A stretch of DNA of 64,000 nucleotides from Sinorhizobium meliloti 4H41 (GCF_000375585.1 NZ_AQWP01000002.1:124001-188000), one strand, 5' to 3'; shown: positions 36,094-45,904, numbered from the stretch's first letter. The notes: generated by a model from the letters alone, not told the origin. A program made the numbers and translations.

Positions 36094-37710
36094 TCAATCC
36101 CTCAATAGCCCGCCGGCAGCCACTATCGCCTCCGGCGTGTCGAGATCAAGACGCGCCGCAGCACCGAGTTCGACGTCGATCACCGGCAAGCCGCATCGCT
36201 CGACGATGTGCCTCGCCCCGACGTCGCCGACGAGCTGCCGGACGGCATGGAAGGTCTCCTTCGGCAGAATGACCGGGTTGCCGCGCTGCCCGTCGGCGAC
36301 GGCACGCACCACGGCACGGCCGGATTCGGCTTCAAAGGCAGCGATCAACTTCGCCAGGTGTGCCGAAGTGATGCCCGGCATGTCGGCAAGCATGACGAGC
36401 ATCCCGCCGGAGTCGGCGTCGAGGGCGGAGAGACCGGCAATCAGCGAAGCGGCCATCCCGCTCCGGTAATCGGGGTTCGAGACGAATGTGGGCTGCAGCC
36501 CCGCGAGTGCCGCCCGGATCTCCGCCTCCCGATGCCCTGTTACCACGATCACTCTGCCCGGAACCGCGGCGATGGCGGTTTCCACCGACCGGCGCACGAG
36601 CGGGATGCCTTCGAACTCCGCAAGCAGTTTGTGGCGGCCGTCCGGCCCCATCCGGCTTGCCTGGCCGGCTGCGAGCACCACGATCCCGACGGGACCGGGC
36701 CGCTTGCCGCCGGTGCCTTCCCGGGGCTGCGGACGCGTCGGGATTTCCTTGAGCAACCCGCCGACGCCGAGCCCGGTAATATCGGCATTGCTCGGCCACT
36801 CGCCCGCGATCAACCGGTCGAGAATCCAGTCGAAGCCGTTTTCTCGCGGGCTTCGTGCACATCCGGGAGCACCCAGGACCGGAATATCCCCTAGCCGCCC
36901 GAGCACGAGCAGATTGCCCGGATCGACCGGCATCCCGACGTGTTCTACGACTCCGCCCGCGCGCCGGATGGCGGCAGGGATCACATCGTCCGGATCAGCC
37001 ACGGCCGAAGCGCCGAAGACGATGATCATGTCATGCGAAACGGCAGCGTCCGAGATCGCGGCGGCGACCGCTTCGGTGGTATGAGCCACGCGTTGCTCGC
37101 TATCGAGGCGGCTGCCCGATTGCAGGAGCCTTGCGGTGAGAACGGCGCGCGTCTTGTCCATCACCTGGCCCTTCAACGAAGGCAGCTCGGTCGCCACCAG
37201 GGCCGCGCGCCGGGGCGTGAACGGCTTGACTTCGAAGGCCAGATCCGCCCGAAGCAGCGCCTGCGCTCGCTCCACGAGCGCTTGCTGGACGGCCAGCGGG
37301 ATGATCTTGATCGTAGCCACCATGTCGCCTGCGTCGACGGCAACATGATCGGCAAGACAGGCGAGCGTGATCGCCGGATCTATACGGTTCAGCTGATCGA
37401 CGACGGCGCGATTGGCAACGAAAAGACCGGCAACGGTAGCATAGACGTTGACCCGGCCCGTGGCAGCCCGCGAGAATCGCAGATGATCCGGGGCGATCGC
37501 CGCAGCTATGCGCGCCGCGGCTTCGTCCTCCGCCAGATCGTCCGGCTCGAGCCTCGCGACAATGACCTCCGTAAGATCCGCTTCGGCAAGTGCCGCGACA
37601 TCGTCGGCGCTCAGGCGATGCCCCTTCGCCAGTTTCATTGTACCGATCTTTACCGAATGGCCCAGGAGAGCGCCTTCGGCATCGGCAAGCCGCACGGGTC
37701 CGAACCTCAC
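36094..37710 (-). CDS. Molybdopterin-binding / MobA-like nucleotidyltransferase fusion
   Basis: From a GTG at 37710 the product has 538 residues. Residues 1 to about 335 resemble the MoeA/CinA-type molybdopterin-binding fold (MRFGPVRLADAEGALLGHSV, and HDMIIVFGASAVADPDDVIP). Residues about 345-535 are a MobA/MocA-like NTP transferase with VVLAAGQASRMGPDGRHKLL and MLVMLADMPGI. MocA-like enzymes make the cytosine dinucleotide form of the molybdenum cofactor (MCD) used by xanthine-oxidase-family hydroxylases, which fits its XdhC/Cox-type neighbours. The GTG overlaps the preceding gene's stop (GTGA), implying coupled translation. Confidence 0.82.
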   Translation of the reverse strand: MRFGPVRLADAEGALLGHSVKIGTMKLAKGHRLSADDVAALAEADLTEVIVARLEPDDLAEDEAAARIAAAIAPDHLRFSRAATGRVNVYATVAGLFVANRAVVDQLNRIDPAITLACLADHVAVDAGDMVATIKIIPLAVQQALVERAQALLRADLAFEVKPFTPRRAALVATELPSLKGQVMDKTRAVLTARLLQSGSRLDSEQRVAHTTEAVAAAISDAAVSHDMIIVFGASAVADPDDVIPAAIRRAGGVVEHVGMPVDPGNLLVLGRLGDIPVLGAPGCARSPRENGFDWILDRLIAGEWPSNADITGLGVGGLLKEIPTRPQPREGTGGKRPGPVGIVVLAAGQASRMGPDGRHKLLAEFEGIPLVRRSVETAIAAVPGRVIVVTGHREAEIRAALAGLQPTFVSNPDYRSGMAASLIAGLSALDADSGGMLVMLADMPGITSAHLAKLIAAFEAESGRAVVRAVADGQRGNPVILPKETFHAVRQLVGDVGARHIVERCGLPVIDVELGAAARLDLDTPEAIVAAGGLLRD

Positions 37711-38414
37711 TTCGCCCCCTCCACCGGCAGGTTCACGTCGCGACGCCGCAGCGCCCCGATGATTTCCGCCAGCACGGCAACCGCAATCTCGGCCGGGCTC
37801 GCGGCACCTATATCGAGGCCGATCGGGGCCTTTATACGTGCGATCGCCTCCCCCTGCACCCCTTGCGCCTGCAGGCGTTCGGTCCGAGCCGCATGGGTTT
37901 TGCGGCTGCCAAGCGCGCCGACATAGAAGCATCCCGCTTCCAGCGCCGCCCTGATCGGATAGTCATCGATCTTCGGATCATGCGTGAGAGCGGCGACTGC
38001 CGTATAGCGGTCGAGCGGTCGAGCGGGCAGAACGTCTTCGGGCCAGTCTGCAAGAAGCTCGACGCCATGGAAACGCTCGGCCGTTGCAAAGGCGGTACGC
38101 GGATCGATGACCGCCATGTCGAAACCTGCGACCGGCGCCAGATGCGCCAATGCCTGCGAAATGTGAACCGCGCCGATCGCGACGATACGTGGGGGCGGCA
38201 GATGAACGTTGATGAAAAACGCCCTTTCCTCGACCTTCAGAAGACGGGGCCGGCCCGAGTGCAGCGCTTCGGAGACGGGCGCGGCCCATTCGGGGGGAAT
38301 GCGATCGCCTTCGACAAAAGCCTGACTGCTGCCGTCCGAAAGATCCCCGACGACGACGGCGGCGCGCCGCGACGCACGGGCGAGATTGAGTGTCTGCAGT
38401 GTGCTCAGTTCCAT
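37707..38414 (-). CDS. XdhC/CoxF family protein, Rossmann domain
   Basis: This 235-residue protein has the C-terminal XdhC Rossmann domain: AVHISQALAHLAPVAGFDMA, DPRTAFATAERF, THDPKIDDYPIRAAL and YVGALGSRKTHAAR. XdhC-type proteins bind molybdenum cofactor and hand it, sulfurated, to molybdenum hydroxylases. The N-terminal XdhC half is encoded separately by the next gene upstream, so the family protein is split in two. Its stop overlaps the start of the MobA-like fusion. Confidence 0.86.
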   Translation of the reverse strand: MELSTLQTLNLARASRRAAVVVGDLSDGSSQAFVEGDRIPPEWAAPVSEALHSGRPRLLKVEERAFFINVHLPPPRIVAIGAVHISQALAHLAPVAGFDMAVIDPRTAFATAERFHGVELLADWPEDVLPARPLDRYTAVAALTHDPKIDDYPIRAALEAGCFYVGALGSRKTHAARTERLQAQGVQGEAIARIKAPIGLDIGAASPAEIAVAVLAEIIGALRRRDVNLPVEGAK

Positions 38415-38417
38415 CGT

Positions 38418-38750
38418 TCAGCCGTCAATTCGTTCGACATAGACGCGGATCCGGCCACCGCAGGAAAGGCCGACGCGCCAAGCCGTCTCATCGGCCACTC
38501 CGAATTCGAGAACCCGCGGCGTACCGGACGCAATCACCTCGGCAGCCTCCGCAATAACCGCGCCCTCGACGCAGCCGCCGGAAACGGAACCCTGAAAATT
38601 GCCTTCGCCGTCGATCACCAGATGGCTGCCGACGGGACGGGGCGCGGAACCCCAGGTTTCGATCACGGTCGCGAGAGCCACGGAGCGACCTTGACCGTGC
38701 CAGGTCTCGGCCACCTCCAGAGGATCGAGGATGTTCGGCTCGTTCTGCAT
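38418..38750 (-). CDS. XdhC/CoxI N-terminal domain protein
   Basis: The 110-residue protein has the XdhC N-terminal signature: LATVIETWGSAPRPVGSHLV and GSVSGGCVEGAVIAEA, the latter with the conserved cysteine. It ends 3 bases before the Rossmann-domain gene and should pair with that protein to form a split XdhC. It follows the VWA gene after 55 bases. Confidence 0.87.
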   Translation of the reverse strand: MQNEPNILDPLEVAETWHGQGRSVALATVIETWGSAPRPVGSHLVIDGEGNFQGSVSGGCVEGAVIAEAAEVIASGTPRVLEFGVADETAWRVGLSCGGRIRVYVERIDG

Positions 38751-38805
38751 GCTGCAACTCCGAAAATTGCACTCAGGCGATGATCCTGCATCGGATCAAG
38801 TCACA

Positions 38806-40068
38806 TCACTGTGACGCATTCGCCGGCGCGCGGTCAACGGCCGGCCGTCCATGGTTCAGGAAGCGCCGCGGATCGGCGTCGCGCGCTCCGCGCCCGGACA
38901 GCGATTTCACCAGATCGGCGACGGATTCGAGGTTGTGGATCGGGCGGAACTCGTCGACATGCGGAAGCATGGCCCTGACACCTCGGGCGCGCGCCTCGAA
39001 ACCGTCGAAACGCAGCAACGGATTGAGCCAGACGAGACGGCGGCAGGAACGGTGCAGTCGATCGATCTCGATCTCCAGTTCGGCCGTATCGTCGCGCTCG
39101 AGCCCGTCGGTCATCAAGAGGACAACGGCCCCCTGCCCGAGCACCCGGCGCGACCAACGGCGGTTGAACTCGTGAAGCGTCTCTCCGATACGCGTGCCGC
39201 CCGACCAGTCCTTGACTGCCGCGATGCAGTCGTCCAGCGCCTCGTCGGGGTCGCGGTTGCGCATCTGCCTCGTGACATTCGTCAACCGCGTCCCGAAAAG
39301 GAAAGTACGGACACGATGGCGCTGTTCGGTGAGGGCGTGCAGAAAGTGCAGGAATATCCGGGTATACTTGCTCATCGATCCGGAAATGTCCGCAAGCACG
39401 ACCAATGGCGGATGGACGAGCCGCGGCTCGCGAAAGCGCGGCAGGATGAAGTCCCCGCCGAACCGCATGGCATCTCGCATGGTGGAGCGCGGATCGATCC
39501 GCACCGGGCGGTGGGACCGTCGATAGCGGCGCGTGCGTACCCGGTCGAGCGGCAGCAGGACTGCGGACAATGCCTTTCTTGCCTCCGCGATCTCCGCGGC
39601 CGTCATCTGGCCGAAATCCGCCTTGCGGAAGAGTTCGCGGCCCGAGACCGTGTAGCGTGCGTCGACCTCCACCTCCGGCGCTTCGCTTGGCTGCTGCGCG
39701 CCGTCCCGGCCGGCAAGAAGCGCATCACGGACGCGTTCTTCGCCGGCGCGCCGACGCCGATCCTCCCCGGAGCGGGGCATGGCAATGGGCGACATGAGCG
39801 CGATCATCTTGTTCACCAGATCCGGCGAGCGCCAGAACAGCCGGAAAGCCTCGTCGAATACGGCCTGGTCTTCATGCCGCTTGACGAAGGTGCATTGGAG
39901 CGCTGCATAGAACTCGCCGCGGGAGCCGATGCCGATCAGCTTCACGGCACCGATCGCATCGGCGATGGCGGCCGGACCGATCCGCAGTCCCGCCCGCCTG
40001 AGGGCACGGGCGAAGAAGACGATATTATCGGCGAGCCTTCCATCATTCGCATGGGCTCCCGCGGTCAT
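38806..40068 (-). CDS. VWA-domain protein, CoxE-like
   Basis: The 420-residue protein has a von Willebrand A domain with MIDAS motif LADISGSMSKY and later GGTRIGETLHEF and LLMTDGLERDD; the N-terminal half carries the helical CoxE-type region. In CO-dehydrogenase clusters CoxD (AAA ATPase) and CoxE act together to build the Cu-S-Mo active site. Here it sits directly after a MoxR/CoxD-like ATPase with 5 bases between. Confidence 0.87.
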   Translation of the reverse strand: MTAGAHANDGRLADNIVFFARALRRAGLRIGPAAIADAIGAVKLIGIGSRGEFYAALQCTFVKRHEDQAVFDEAFRLFWRSPDLVNKMIALMSPIAMPRSGEDRRRRAGEERVRDALLAGRDGAQQPSEAPEVEVDARYTVSGRELFRKADFGQMTAAEIAEARKALSAVLLPLDRVRTRRYRRSHRPVRIDPRSTMRDAMRFGGDFILPRFREPRLVHPPLVVLADISGSMSKYTRIFLHFLHALTEQRHRVRTFLFGTRLTNVTRQMRNRDPDEALDDCIAAVKDWSGGTRIGETLHEFNRRWSRRVLGQGAVVLLMTDGLERDDTAELEIEIDRLHRSCRRLVWLNPLLRFDGFEARARGVRAMLPHVDEFRPIHNLESVADLVKSLSGRGARDADPRRFLNHGRPAVDRAPANASQ

Positions 40069-40073
40069 CCTGC

Positions 40074-41003
40074 TCAGCCCTGCGCCAGCAATTCGGCCTT
40101 CACCTCGGCAAGCAGGCGGCGGCCTTCGGCACCTTCGATCCGGGCGATGTCGTCCTGATATTTAAGAAGCGTCCCCAGCGTATCGGCTACCGTCTCGGGA
40201 TCGAGCGCCAGCGCGTCGAGCTCCGTGAGTGCCGTGGCCCAGTCGATCGTTTCCGCGACGCCGGGGTTCTTGAAAAGGTCGAGCGCCCTCAACCTCTGAA
40301 CATAGGCAACGATCTCGCGCGAAAGCGCCGCGTTGCAGCCCGGGACCTTGCGGCGGATGATCTCCAGTTCCTGCGCCGCCCCGGGGTAGTCGACCCAGTG
40401 ATAGAGACAGCGCCTCTTCAAGGCGTCGTGGATTTCGCGCGTCCGGTTGGTGGTGATGATGACGATCGGCGGCTCGTCGGCCCTGATCGTCCCGAGCTCG
40501 GGGATTGTGACCTGGAAATCGGAAAGCACCTCCAGGAGAAAGGCCTCGAAAGCTTCGTCGGTGCGGTCGAGCTCGTCGATCAGGAACACCGGCGCCCGCC
40601 CGGCCGTCGTTGATATCGCCTGCAGCACCGGCCGTCTTATGAGGAACCGCTCGGAAAAGATGTCGCTTTCCACTCTCTGGCGGTCGACGGTGCCCGCCGC
40701 TTCCGACAGGCGGATTTCCAGCATTTGGGCGGGATAGTTCCACTCGTAGACGGCCGAGGCGACGTCAAGTCCCTCGTAGCACTGAAGCCGGATAAGGGGC
40801 CGGTCGAGGGCGCGCGCCAGCACCTTGGCGATCTCGGTCTTGCCGACGCCGGCCTCGCCTTCGAGGAATAGCGGGCGCTTCATCCTGAGGGCCAGGAAGA
40901 GAACGGTCGCCAGCGCGGTTCCGGCGAGATAATCCTGCGCCTCCAGCATCGCCCTCGTCTCGTCGATGGACTGAGGCAGCTTTCCTGTCACCTGTCTCGC
41001 CAT
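40074..41003 (-). CDS. MoxR-family AAA+ ATPase, CoxD-like
   Basis: The 309-residue protein has Walker A GEAGVGKTE, Walker B VFLIDELDRTDEAFEAF, sensor 1 (VIITTNRTREIHDALKRRC) and the MoxR-type N-terminus LEAQDYLAGTALATVLFLAL. MoxR ATPases work with VWA partners as metal-chelatase-like machines or chaperones. Position in the operon supports a CoxD role in molybdenum-enzyme maturation. Confidence 0.9.
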   Translation of the reverse strand: MARQVTGKLPQSIDETRAMLEAQDYLAGTALATVLFLALRMKRPLFLEGEAGVGKTEIAKVLARALDRPLIRLQCYEGLDVASAVYEWNYPAQMLEIRLSEAAGTVDRQRVESDIFSERFLIRRPVLQAISTTAGRAPVFLIDELDRTDEAFEAFLLEVLSDFQVTIPELGTIRADEPPIVIITTNRTREIHDALKRRCLYHWVDYPGAAQELEIIRRKVPGCNAALSREIVAYVQRLRALDLFKNPGVAETIDWATALTELDALALDPETVADTLGTLLKYQDDIARIEGAEGRRLLAEVKAELLAQG

Positions 41004-41027
41004 GCTTCCTCCCGCGTGGACGAAAAC

Positions 41028-41555
41028 CTATAGCGTGTGATATCCGCGGTCTACATAAATGAGCGGTGGCTGCTTCGGGCCAAGCTGCACATCCACGACC
41101 TCGCCGATAAGGATGAGATGCGTGGCCACTTCCTTGACTTCGATCAGGCGGCAGTCGAAGGCAGCGATCGCCTCGACGAGGATGGGTGCACCGGTCGTGC
41201 GCTGCGTCCACCGGCCGAGGGCAAAACGTCGTTCCATGTCGAGCTGGTCGCGGCCAGAAAAGGCGTGAGCCAGGGCGTGATGCTGGGAGCCGAGCAGGTT
41301 CAGCGCGAAACTGCCGCCACGCGAAAAGATGTCGTTGCGCCGGTTGGCTGCGTTGAGGCAAGCGAGCACTGTCGGCGGATCGTCCGATACCGAGCAGGAC
41401 GCGGTGATCGTGACGCCACGCCGCTCCTTGCCATCGGCCGCCGTGATCAGCTGCACATGCGACGACATGCGGCTCATCGCATCACGGTAGGTTATCGGGT
41501 CCAGCCGGGTCTTCTCCAACACATCTCGCTCCGGAACGATATCTCGCACATACAT
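41028..41555 (-). CDS. Flavin reductase-like (FMN-binding split barrel) protein
   Basis: The 175-residue protein has the flavin-reductase domain: YRDAMSRMSSHVQLITAADG, RRGVTITASCSVSDDPPTVL and NLLGSQHHALAHAFSG. Relatives (HpaC, RutF) supply reduced flavin to monooxygenases. No monooxygenase lies nearby; it precedes the cox-like genes by 24 bases and probably starts their operon. It is divergent from the binding-protein gene. Confidence 0.87.
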   Translation of the reverse strand: MYVRDIVPERDVLEKTRLDPITYRDAMSRMSSHVQLITAADGKERRGVTITASCSVSDDPPTVLACLNAANRRNDIFSRGGSFALNLLGSQHHALAHAFSGRDQLDMERRFALGRWTQRTTGAPILVEAIAAFDCRLIEVKEVATHLILIGEVVDVQLGPKQPPLIYVDRGYHTL

Positions 41556-41714
41556 AGACTCTCGCGGAAAATATGAAACCCGGCGATGCGAGAATCTTGC
41601 GGATCAGCGGCGCTTGCAATCGATGCGGCGACAAAGCCTCGTTATGCCTCGATCTTTTCCTTTGACCGGCGCGCCCACATCCTTAAAACATGGCGGTCGA
41701 TAGCGGGAAATGAC

Positions 41715-42803
41715 ATGCCTAGATCAATCGCCACGAGCCTCTTTGTCGCTGCACTTGCCCTGACCGGTCCTGCTTTCGCTGCCGGCGTAAAGGTCGCGGT
41801 CGTGGCTCCCGAGGAAGGGCCCTTCGCCTCCCTCGGCAGGCAGATTTCTGCCGGGGCAGTATTCCAGGCCGGCGACCGCGGAAGCCAGGTGATCCCGATC
41901 AGCGAAACCTGCGATCCTGCCGGCGGCGAGGCGCTGACGAAGGCCCTGCTTGCGAGCGGCGCCGAAGCGGCGATCGGCTTTCTGTGCACCGAGAGCCTTG
42001 AGGCCGCGCTGCCGGCCCTGGCCGAAGCCGGCATTCCGGCGATCACCGTCAGCGTCCGTTCCGACATCCTCATGGAGGACGCACTCAAGAAGGAGTGGCC
42101 GTTCTATCGCCTGGCGCCGGGCGGCAAGGCGGAAGCGGCGGCGATCACCGATGCCATCGTCGCGAACTGGAAAAGCAGGCCGCTCGCTCTGATCGACGAC
42201 GGGACGATCCACAGCCGCGAGCTTGTCGAGAGCGTGCGCAACGGGTTGGCCGAGATCGGCATAACGCCCGTTTTCACCGACACCTACCGCCCCTCGCAGG
42301 AGCAGCAGGTGAGCCTCGTTCGGCGACTGGCGAAGAGCGGTGCAACGCATGTCTTCACCGGAGGCGATCGCAACGATACGGCGGTGATTGCGCGTGACGC
42401 GAAAGCGGAAAACGTCCCGATAACCCTTTTTGGCGGCGACACGCTGAACGCTGCCGATCTCGACGTGCCGCTCGAGAACGGCGTCCTTGCCATGACGATA
42501 CCCGACCCCGCACGATCGTCGGAGGCTGCGGCGGTGGCAAAGGCCATGCGCGCCGCCAAGATCGAGCCCGAGGGATATGTTCTGCCCGCCTTTGCCGCAG
42601 TGTCGCTCCTCGAGCAGGCAAAGGACCAGGCGGCAAAAGACGGCAGCTCGCTTGCCGATGCCCTGACGAAAGGACCCTATCCGACGGTGCTCGGGCCGAT
42701 CGGGTTCAACAATGCGCACGAGCTTGCCGAAACCCCTTACAGGCTGATGCGATGGCAGGACGGGCGTTTCGTCGATGCAACCGCTACGGACAATAAGGAA
42801 TGA
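41715..42803 (+). CDS. Branched-chain-amino-acid-type periplasmic binding protein (orphan)
   Basis: The 362-residue protein starts with a signal peptide (MPRSIATSLFVAALALTGPA, cleavage after AFA). The mature part is a type I periplasmic binding fold (VKVAVVAPEEGPFASLGRQI, then GAEAAIGFLCTESLEAALPA). No ABC permease or ATPase genes accompany it. It overlaps the next gene (P1 peptidase) as ATGA, so the two are translationally coupled; the ligand may be a peptide or amino acid connected with that peptidase, an inference only. Confidence 0.85.
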   Translation: MPRSIATSLFVAALALTGPAFAAGVKVAVVAPEEGPFASLGRQISAGAVFQAGDRGSQVIPISETCDPAGGEALTKALLASGAEAAIGFLCTESLEAALPALAEAGIPAITVSVRSDILMEDALKKEWPFYRLAPGGKAEAAAITDAIVANWKSRPLALIDDGTIHSRELVESVRNGLAEIGITPVFTDTYRPSQEQQVSLVRRLAKSGATHVFTGGDRNDTAVIARDAKAENVPITLFGGDTLNAADLDVPLENGVLAMTIPDPARSSEAAAVAKAMRAAKIEPEGYVLPAFAAVSLLEQAKDQAAKDGSSLADALTKGPYPTVLGPIGFNNAHELAETPYRLMRWQDGRFVDATATDNKE

Positions 42804-43807
42804 TGCGGAAAGGGGCCAGAAATCTCATCACGGACGTGCCCGGATTGCTGGTCGGCAATGCCGAGGATGTCAGGCTGAAATCCGGGGTTACGGCCGTGCT
42901 TTGCGATCCGCCGGCGACGGCCGCCGTTCAGGTTCTCGGTGGCGCTCCCGGTACGCGCGAGACCGAGCTGCTTGCGCCCCACAATACGGTCCAGGTGGTC
43001 GACGCGATCGTGCTCTCCGGTGGCTCGGCCTTCGGCCTCGATGCCGCCTCGGGCGTTCAGGCGGCGCTGCGCGAGATGGGGCGCGGTTTCGCCGTCGGCC
43101 CGCATCGTGTGCCGATCGTGCCCGCGGCGATCCTCTTCGATCTGGCAAATGGCGGCGACAAGGATTGGGGACGCTACGCTCCGTATCGCGATCTCGGCTA
43201 CGAAGCGGCGCATGCGGTATCGGCGGACTTCGGCACCGGCAGCACCGGCGCAGGCACGGGCGCGCTTACCGCGACCTTCAAGGGCGGTATCGGCTCCGCG
43301 TCGACGGTGCTGGCCAATGGGATCACTGTCGGCGCCCTCGTGGCCGTGAATGCCGTCGGCTCCGCGACCGTCGGCGACACACCTCATTTCTGGGCTGCAC
43401 CCTTCGAGATGGACGACGAGTTCGGCGGGCTGGGCCAGCCCACGCCCTGGCCGCAGGACGCCGCTACCCCGCGCTTCAAATTTCGGGAGCGGCAAGCGTC
43501 GGGGACGAACACGACCATCGCAGTCATAGCCACCGATGCGCTGCTCACCAAGGCGGAAGCCAAGCGTCTGGCGATCGCGGCCCATGACGGCTTTTCGCGT
43601 GCCCTATGGCCGTCTCATACGCCCCTTGACGGCGATCTGGTCTTCGCGCTTTCGACGGGCACGAGCGGAAAGACGCCGCTGCTTCAGGATTTCATCGATC
43701 TCAGCGCCGCGGCAGCCGCCACGATGGCCCGTGCGATCGCGCGCGGCGTCCATGATGCACGAGATGCCGGAGACGATCTGATACCTGCCTGGTCCTCACG
43801 CTCCTGA
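42800..43807 (+). CDS. P1 (S58/DmpA) family aminopeptidase
   Basis: The 335-residue protein has DmpA-family segments: [34 protein letters not shown] and [20 protein letters not shown]. Members self-cleave to expose an N-terminal Ser/Thr nucleophile; here the likely nucleophile is T238 (N237-T238). Such enzymes release N-terminal D-, L- or beta-amino acids from peptides. There is no signal peptide. It overlaps the binding-protein gene by 4 bases. Confidence 0.88.
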   Translation: MMRKGARNLITDVPGLLVGNAEDVRLKSGVTAVLCDPPATAAVQVLGGAPGTRETELLAPHNTVQVVDAIVLSGGSAFGLDAASGVQAALREMGRGFAVGPHRVPIVPAAILFDLANGGDKDWGRYAPYRDLGYEAAHAVSADFGTGSTGAGTGALTATFKGGIGSASTVLANGITVGALVAVNAVGSATVGDTPHFWAAPFEMDDEFGGLGQPTPWPQDAATPRFKFRERQASGTNTTIAVIATDALLTKAEAKRLAIAAHDGFSRALWPSHTPLDGDLVFALSTGTSGKTPLLQDFIDLSAAAAATMARAIARGVHDARDAGDDLIPAWSSRS

Positions 43808-43869
43808 TCTTCGCGCCGGTTGTTCGGGAGGCCCGAGAATGCTATGGCGCGGGAAAGAGCCGGAGCCCG

Positions 43870-44550
43870 ATGATGACCCACCCAATTCGCATTGCCCCGT
43901 CGATCCTGGCGGCCGACTTCTCCAAACTCGGCCAGGAGGTTCGCGACGTCGCCGAGGCCGGCGCAGACTGGATCCATCTCGATGTCATGGATGGACATTT
44001 CGTGCCGAACATCACCTTCGGGCCCGACGTCATCAAGTCGCTGCGCCCGCACACCCGGGCAACCTTCGACTGCCACCTGATGATCGCGCCGGCCGATCCC
44101 TTCCTCGAAGCCTTCGCGAAGGCCGGTTGCGACATCATAACAGTCCATGCCGAAGCAGGCCCGCATTTGCACCGCTCGCTGCAGACTGTGAGGTCGCTCG
44201 GAAAGAAAGCCGGCGTCTCCATCAATCCGGCGACGCCGGAAAGCGCCATCGAATATGTCCTCGACACCGTCGATCTCGTTCTTGTGATGACGGTCAATCC
44301 TGGCTTCGGCGGCCAGAAGTTCATCGGCGCGACGGAGGAGAAGATCCGGCGGATCAAGTCAATGATCGGCAGTCGCCCGATCGAGATCGAGGTGGATGGC
44401 GGTATCGCGCCGGATACGGCCGGCGTCGCAGCGAAAGCGGGCGCCAATGTGCTGGTCGCCGGCTCCGCCATCTTCAAGGGCGATTCCGTCGATGCGTATC
44501 GAAGCGCCATCGAAGTGCTCCGCACACAGGCGGAAAAGGCACGCGGATGA
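43870..44550 (+). CDS. rpe: Ribulose-phosphate 3-epimerase
   Basis: The 226-residue TIM barrel has [57 protein letters not shown] and [12 protein letters not shown], with the catalytic aspartates and metal histidines. It interconverts ribulose-5-P and xylulose-5-P. Either of two adjacent ATGs (43870, 43873) can start it. Its stop overlaps the next start (ATGA). Confidence 0.97.
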   Translation: MMTHPIRIAPSILAADFSKLGQEVRDVAEAGADWIHLDVMDGHFVPNITFGPDVIKSLRPHTRATFDCHLMIAPADPFLEAFAKAGCDIITVHAEAGPHLHRSLQTVRSLGKKAGVSINPATPESAIEYVLDTVDLVLVMTVNPGFGGQKFIGATEEKIRRIKSMIGSRPIEIEVDGGIAPDTAGVAAKAGANVLVAGSAIFKGDSVDAYRSAIEVLRTQAEKARG

Positions 44551-45284
44551 AGGCGCGCGCAGCCACTGCCGGCATCATGGTGGCGATGCTTGCCGCATCG
44601 GGTGCCGCGGTCGGCGACTATGCCGCCTTTCAACCGATCGGCTTTTCATCGGATGGCGATGTCTTCGCCTTCGAGGAATACGGTATCCAGGACGGCTCCG
44701 GCTTTCCCTATTCTACGATTTACGTTCTCGACACCAATACCGACGCCTTCCTGCCAGGCGCGCCCGTGCGCGCCGTTGCGGAAGAGGACGGAGCCGATCT
44801 GCACACGGCGCGCGGTGAAGCCCACAGGCGCTCTGCGCCGCTCATCGATGCCTATCGTCTCCACCACACGCCGGGAGTGATCGCCGCCTATAATCCTGTG
44901 ACCGAGCTCGATGCAGAGCCGCGCACGCTGACCTATTCCTCATTTCCCGCCGATGCACCCTTCCGCAAGGTTTATACGCTGAAGCTCGAAGAGAAGGTCT
45001 TCGAGCCGGAAGGGATTTGCGAGGGCTTTCTGAAAGAGGTAAAGGGCTTCCGTCTGACGATGACCGAGAAGGCCGGAAAACCCGCAGCGGAAATACTCGA
45101 AGACGATCAGCGGATCCCACTGAGCCGACGTTGCCCGACGGGCTACCGCATCGGCGGCGTCGTGACCCATGTCAAGACCGATGGCTCCGAGGTCCATGCA
45201 GTGATGATCCTGGTCGAGTCGCTCGGCTTCGAAGGCACCACCGACGGCCGCTGGATCGCGGTACCGGTGCGGATTCCCGGTTGA
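44547..45284 (+). CDS. DUF2259 secreted protein
   Basis: The 245-residue protein has an N-terminal signal ([20 protein letters not shown]) and the DUF2259 pattern [20 protein letters not shown] followed by [12 protein letters not shown]. It is predicted to be periplasmic; function is unknown. It overlaps rpe by 4 bases and the following membrane-protein gene by 1 base, so all three are coupled. Confidence 0.85.
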   Translation: MKARAATAGIMVAMLAASGAAVGDYAAFQPIGFSSDGDVFAFEEYGIQDGSGFPYSTIYVLDTNTDAFLPGAPVRAVAEEDGADLHTARGEAHRRSAPLIDAYRLHHTPGVIAAYNPVTELDAEPRTLTYSSFPADAPFRKVYTLKLEEKVFEPEGICEGFLKEVKGFRLTMTEKAGKPAAEILEDDQRIPLSRRCPTGYRIGGVVTHVKTDGSEVHAVMILVESLGFEGTTDGRWIAVPVRIPG

Positions 45285-45841
45285 TGGAGGGGAAGGCCGC
45301 GGTCCGGGCAAAGGTGCTCGTCGCAGCCCCGGACCGGCCCAAGCGCTTCCGTCTCTCCCATTCGGTTCCGAGCCTGCGGGAAGCGATCCTGGGCGCGCTC
45401 TGCTGGGGCTTCGCGATGGCGCTCTCGGCGTGGCTTGCACTTTGGTGGCGGGAAAATGACGCCACCTTCCACCTGAAAAGCATCCTCGCGCTTTACGCGT
45501 GGGGCGGTCTCATCGCATGGCCGCTCTCGCTATTTGCCGCCCGTTGCCTGTCGCAGAACCGACCGGTCGAGACACGCTTTTCAGCTTTTTTCCTGTGTCT
45601 CACCGCCGGCACGATCGGAACGACGGCATTCCTGTTCGCCCTCGACTACCGCGCTTTCTATGCGCAGTGGCATGCGACGACCGGGACTCGCACCTGGATG
45701 TTCCAGTTCGCGTTCACGTCGCTGGCCGCCTTCTACCAGTTTCTGGTCCTCGGCGTTCGCCTTTATCTGCCGCTCGGTGCCGTCGCGCTCGTGGCAACGA
45801 GTCTGCTGCTCGCGCGATCGGACGCGCGGCAACGGCGTTGA
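45284..45841 (+). CDS. Four-helix membrane protein of unknown function
   Basis: The 185-residue protein has four hydrophobic segments: about 37-53 (GALCWGFAMALSAWLALWW), 64-82, 96-115 and 142-168. No family is recognised. Its ATG shares one base with the DUF2259 stop. purB follows after 63 bases. Confidence 0.75.
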   Translation: MEGKAAVRAKVLVAAPDRPKRFRLSHSVPSLREAILGALCWGFAMALSAWLALWWRENDATFHLKSILALYAWGGLIAWPLSLFAARCLSQNRPVETRFSAFFLCLTAGTIGTTAFLFALDYRAFYAQWHATTGTRTWMFQFAFTSLAAFYQFLVLGVRLYLPLGAVALVATSLLLARSDARQRR

Positions 45842-45904
45842 GCTTCACCGCCATCTTTGATAGAGGCACAGCCATCCTCCACTCTCGACGAAAGCTTGAA
45901 GCCC

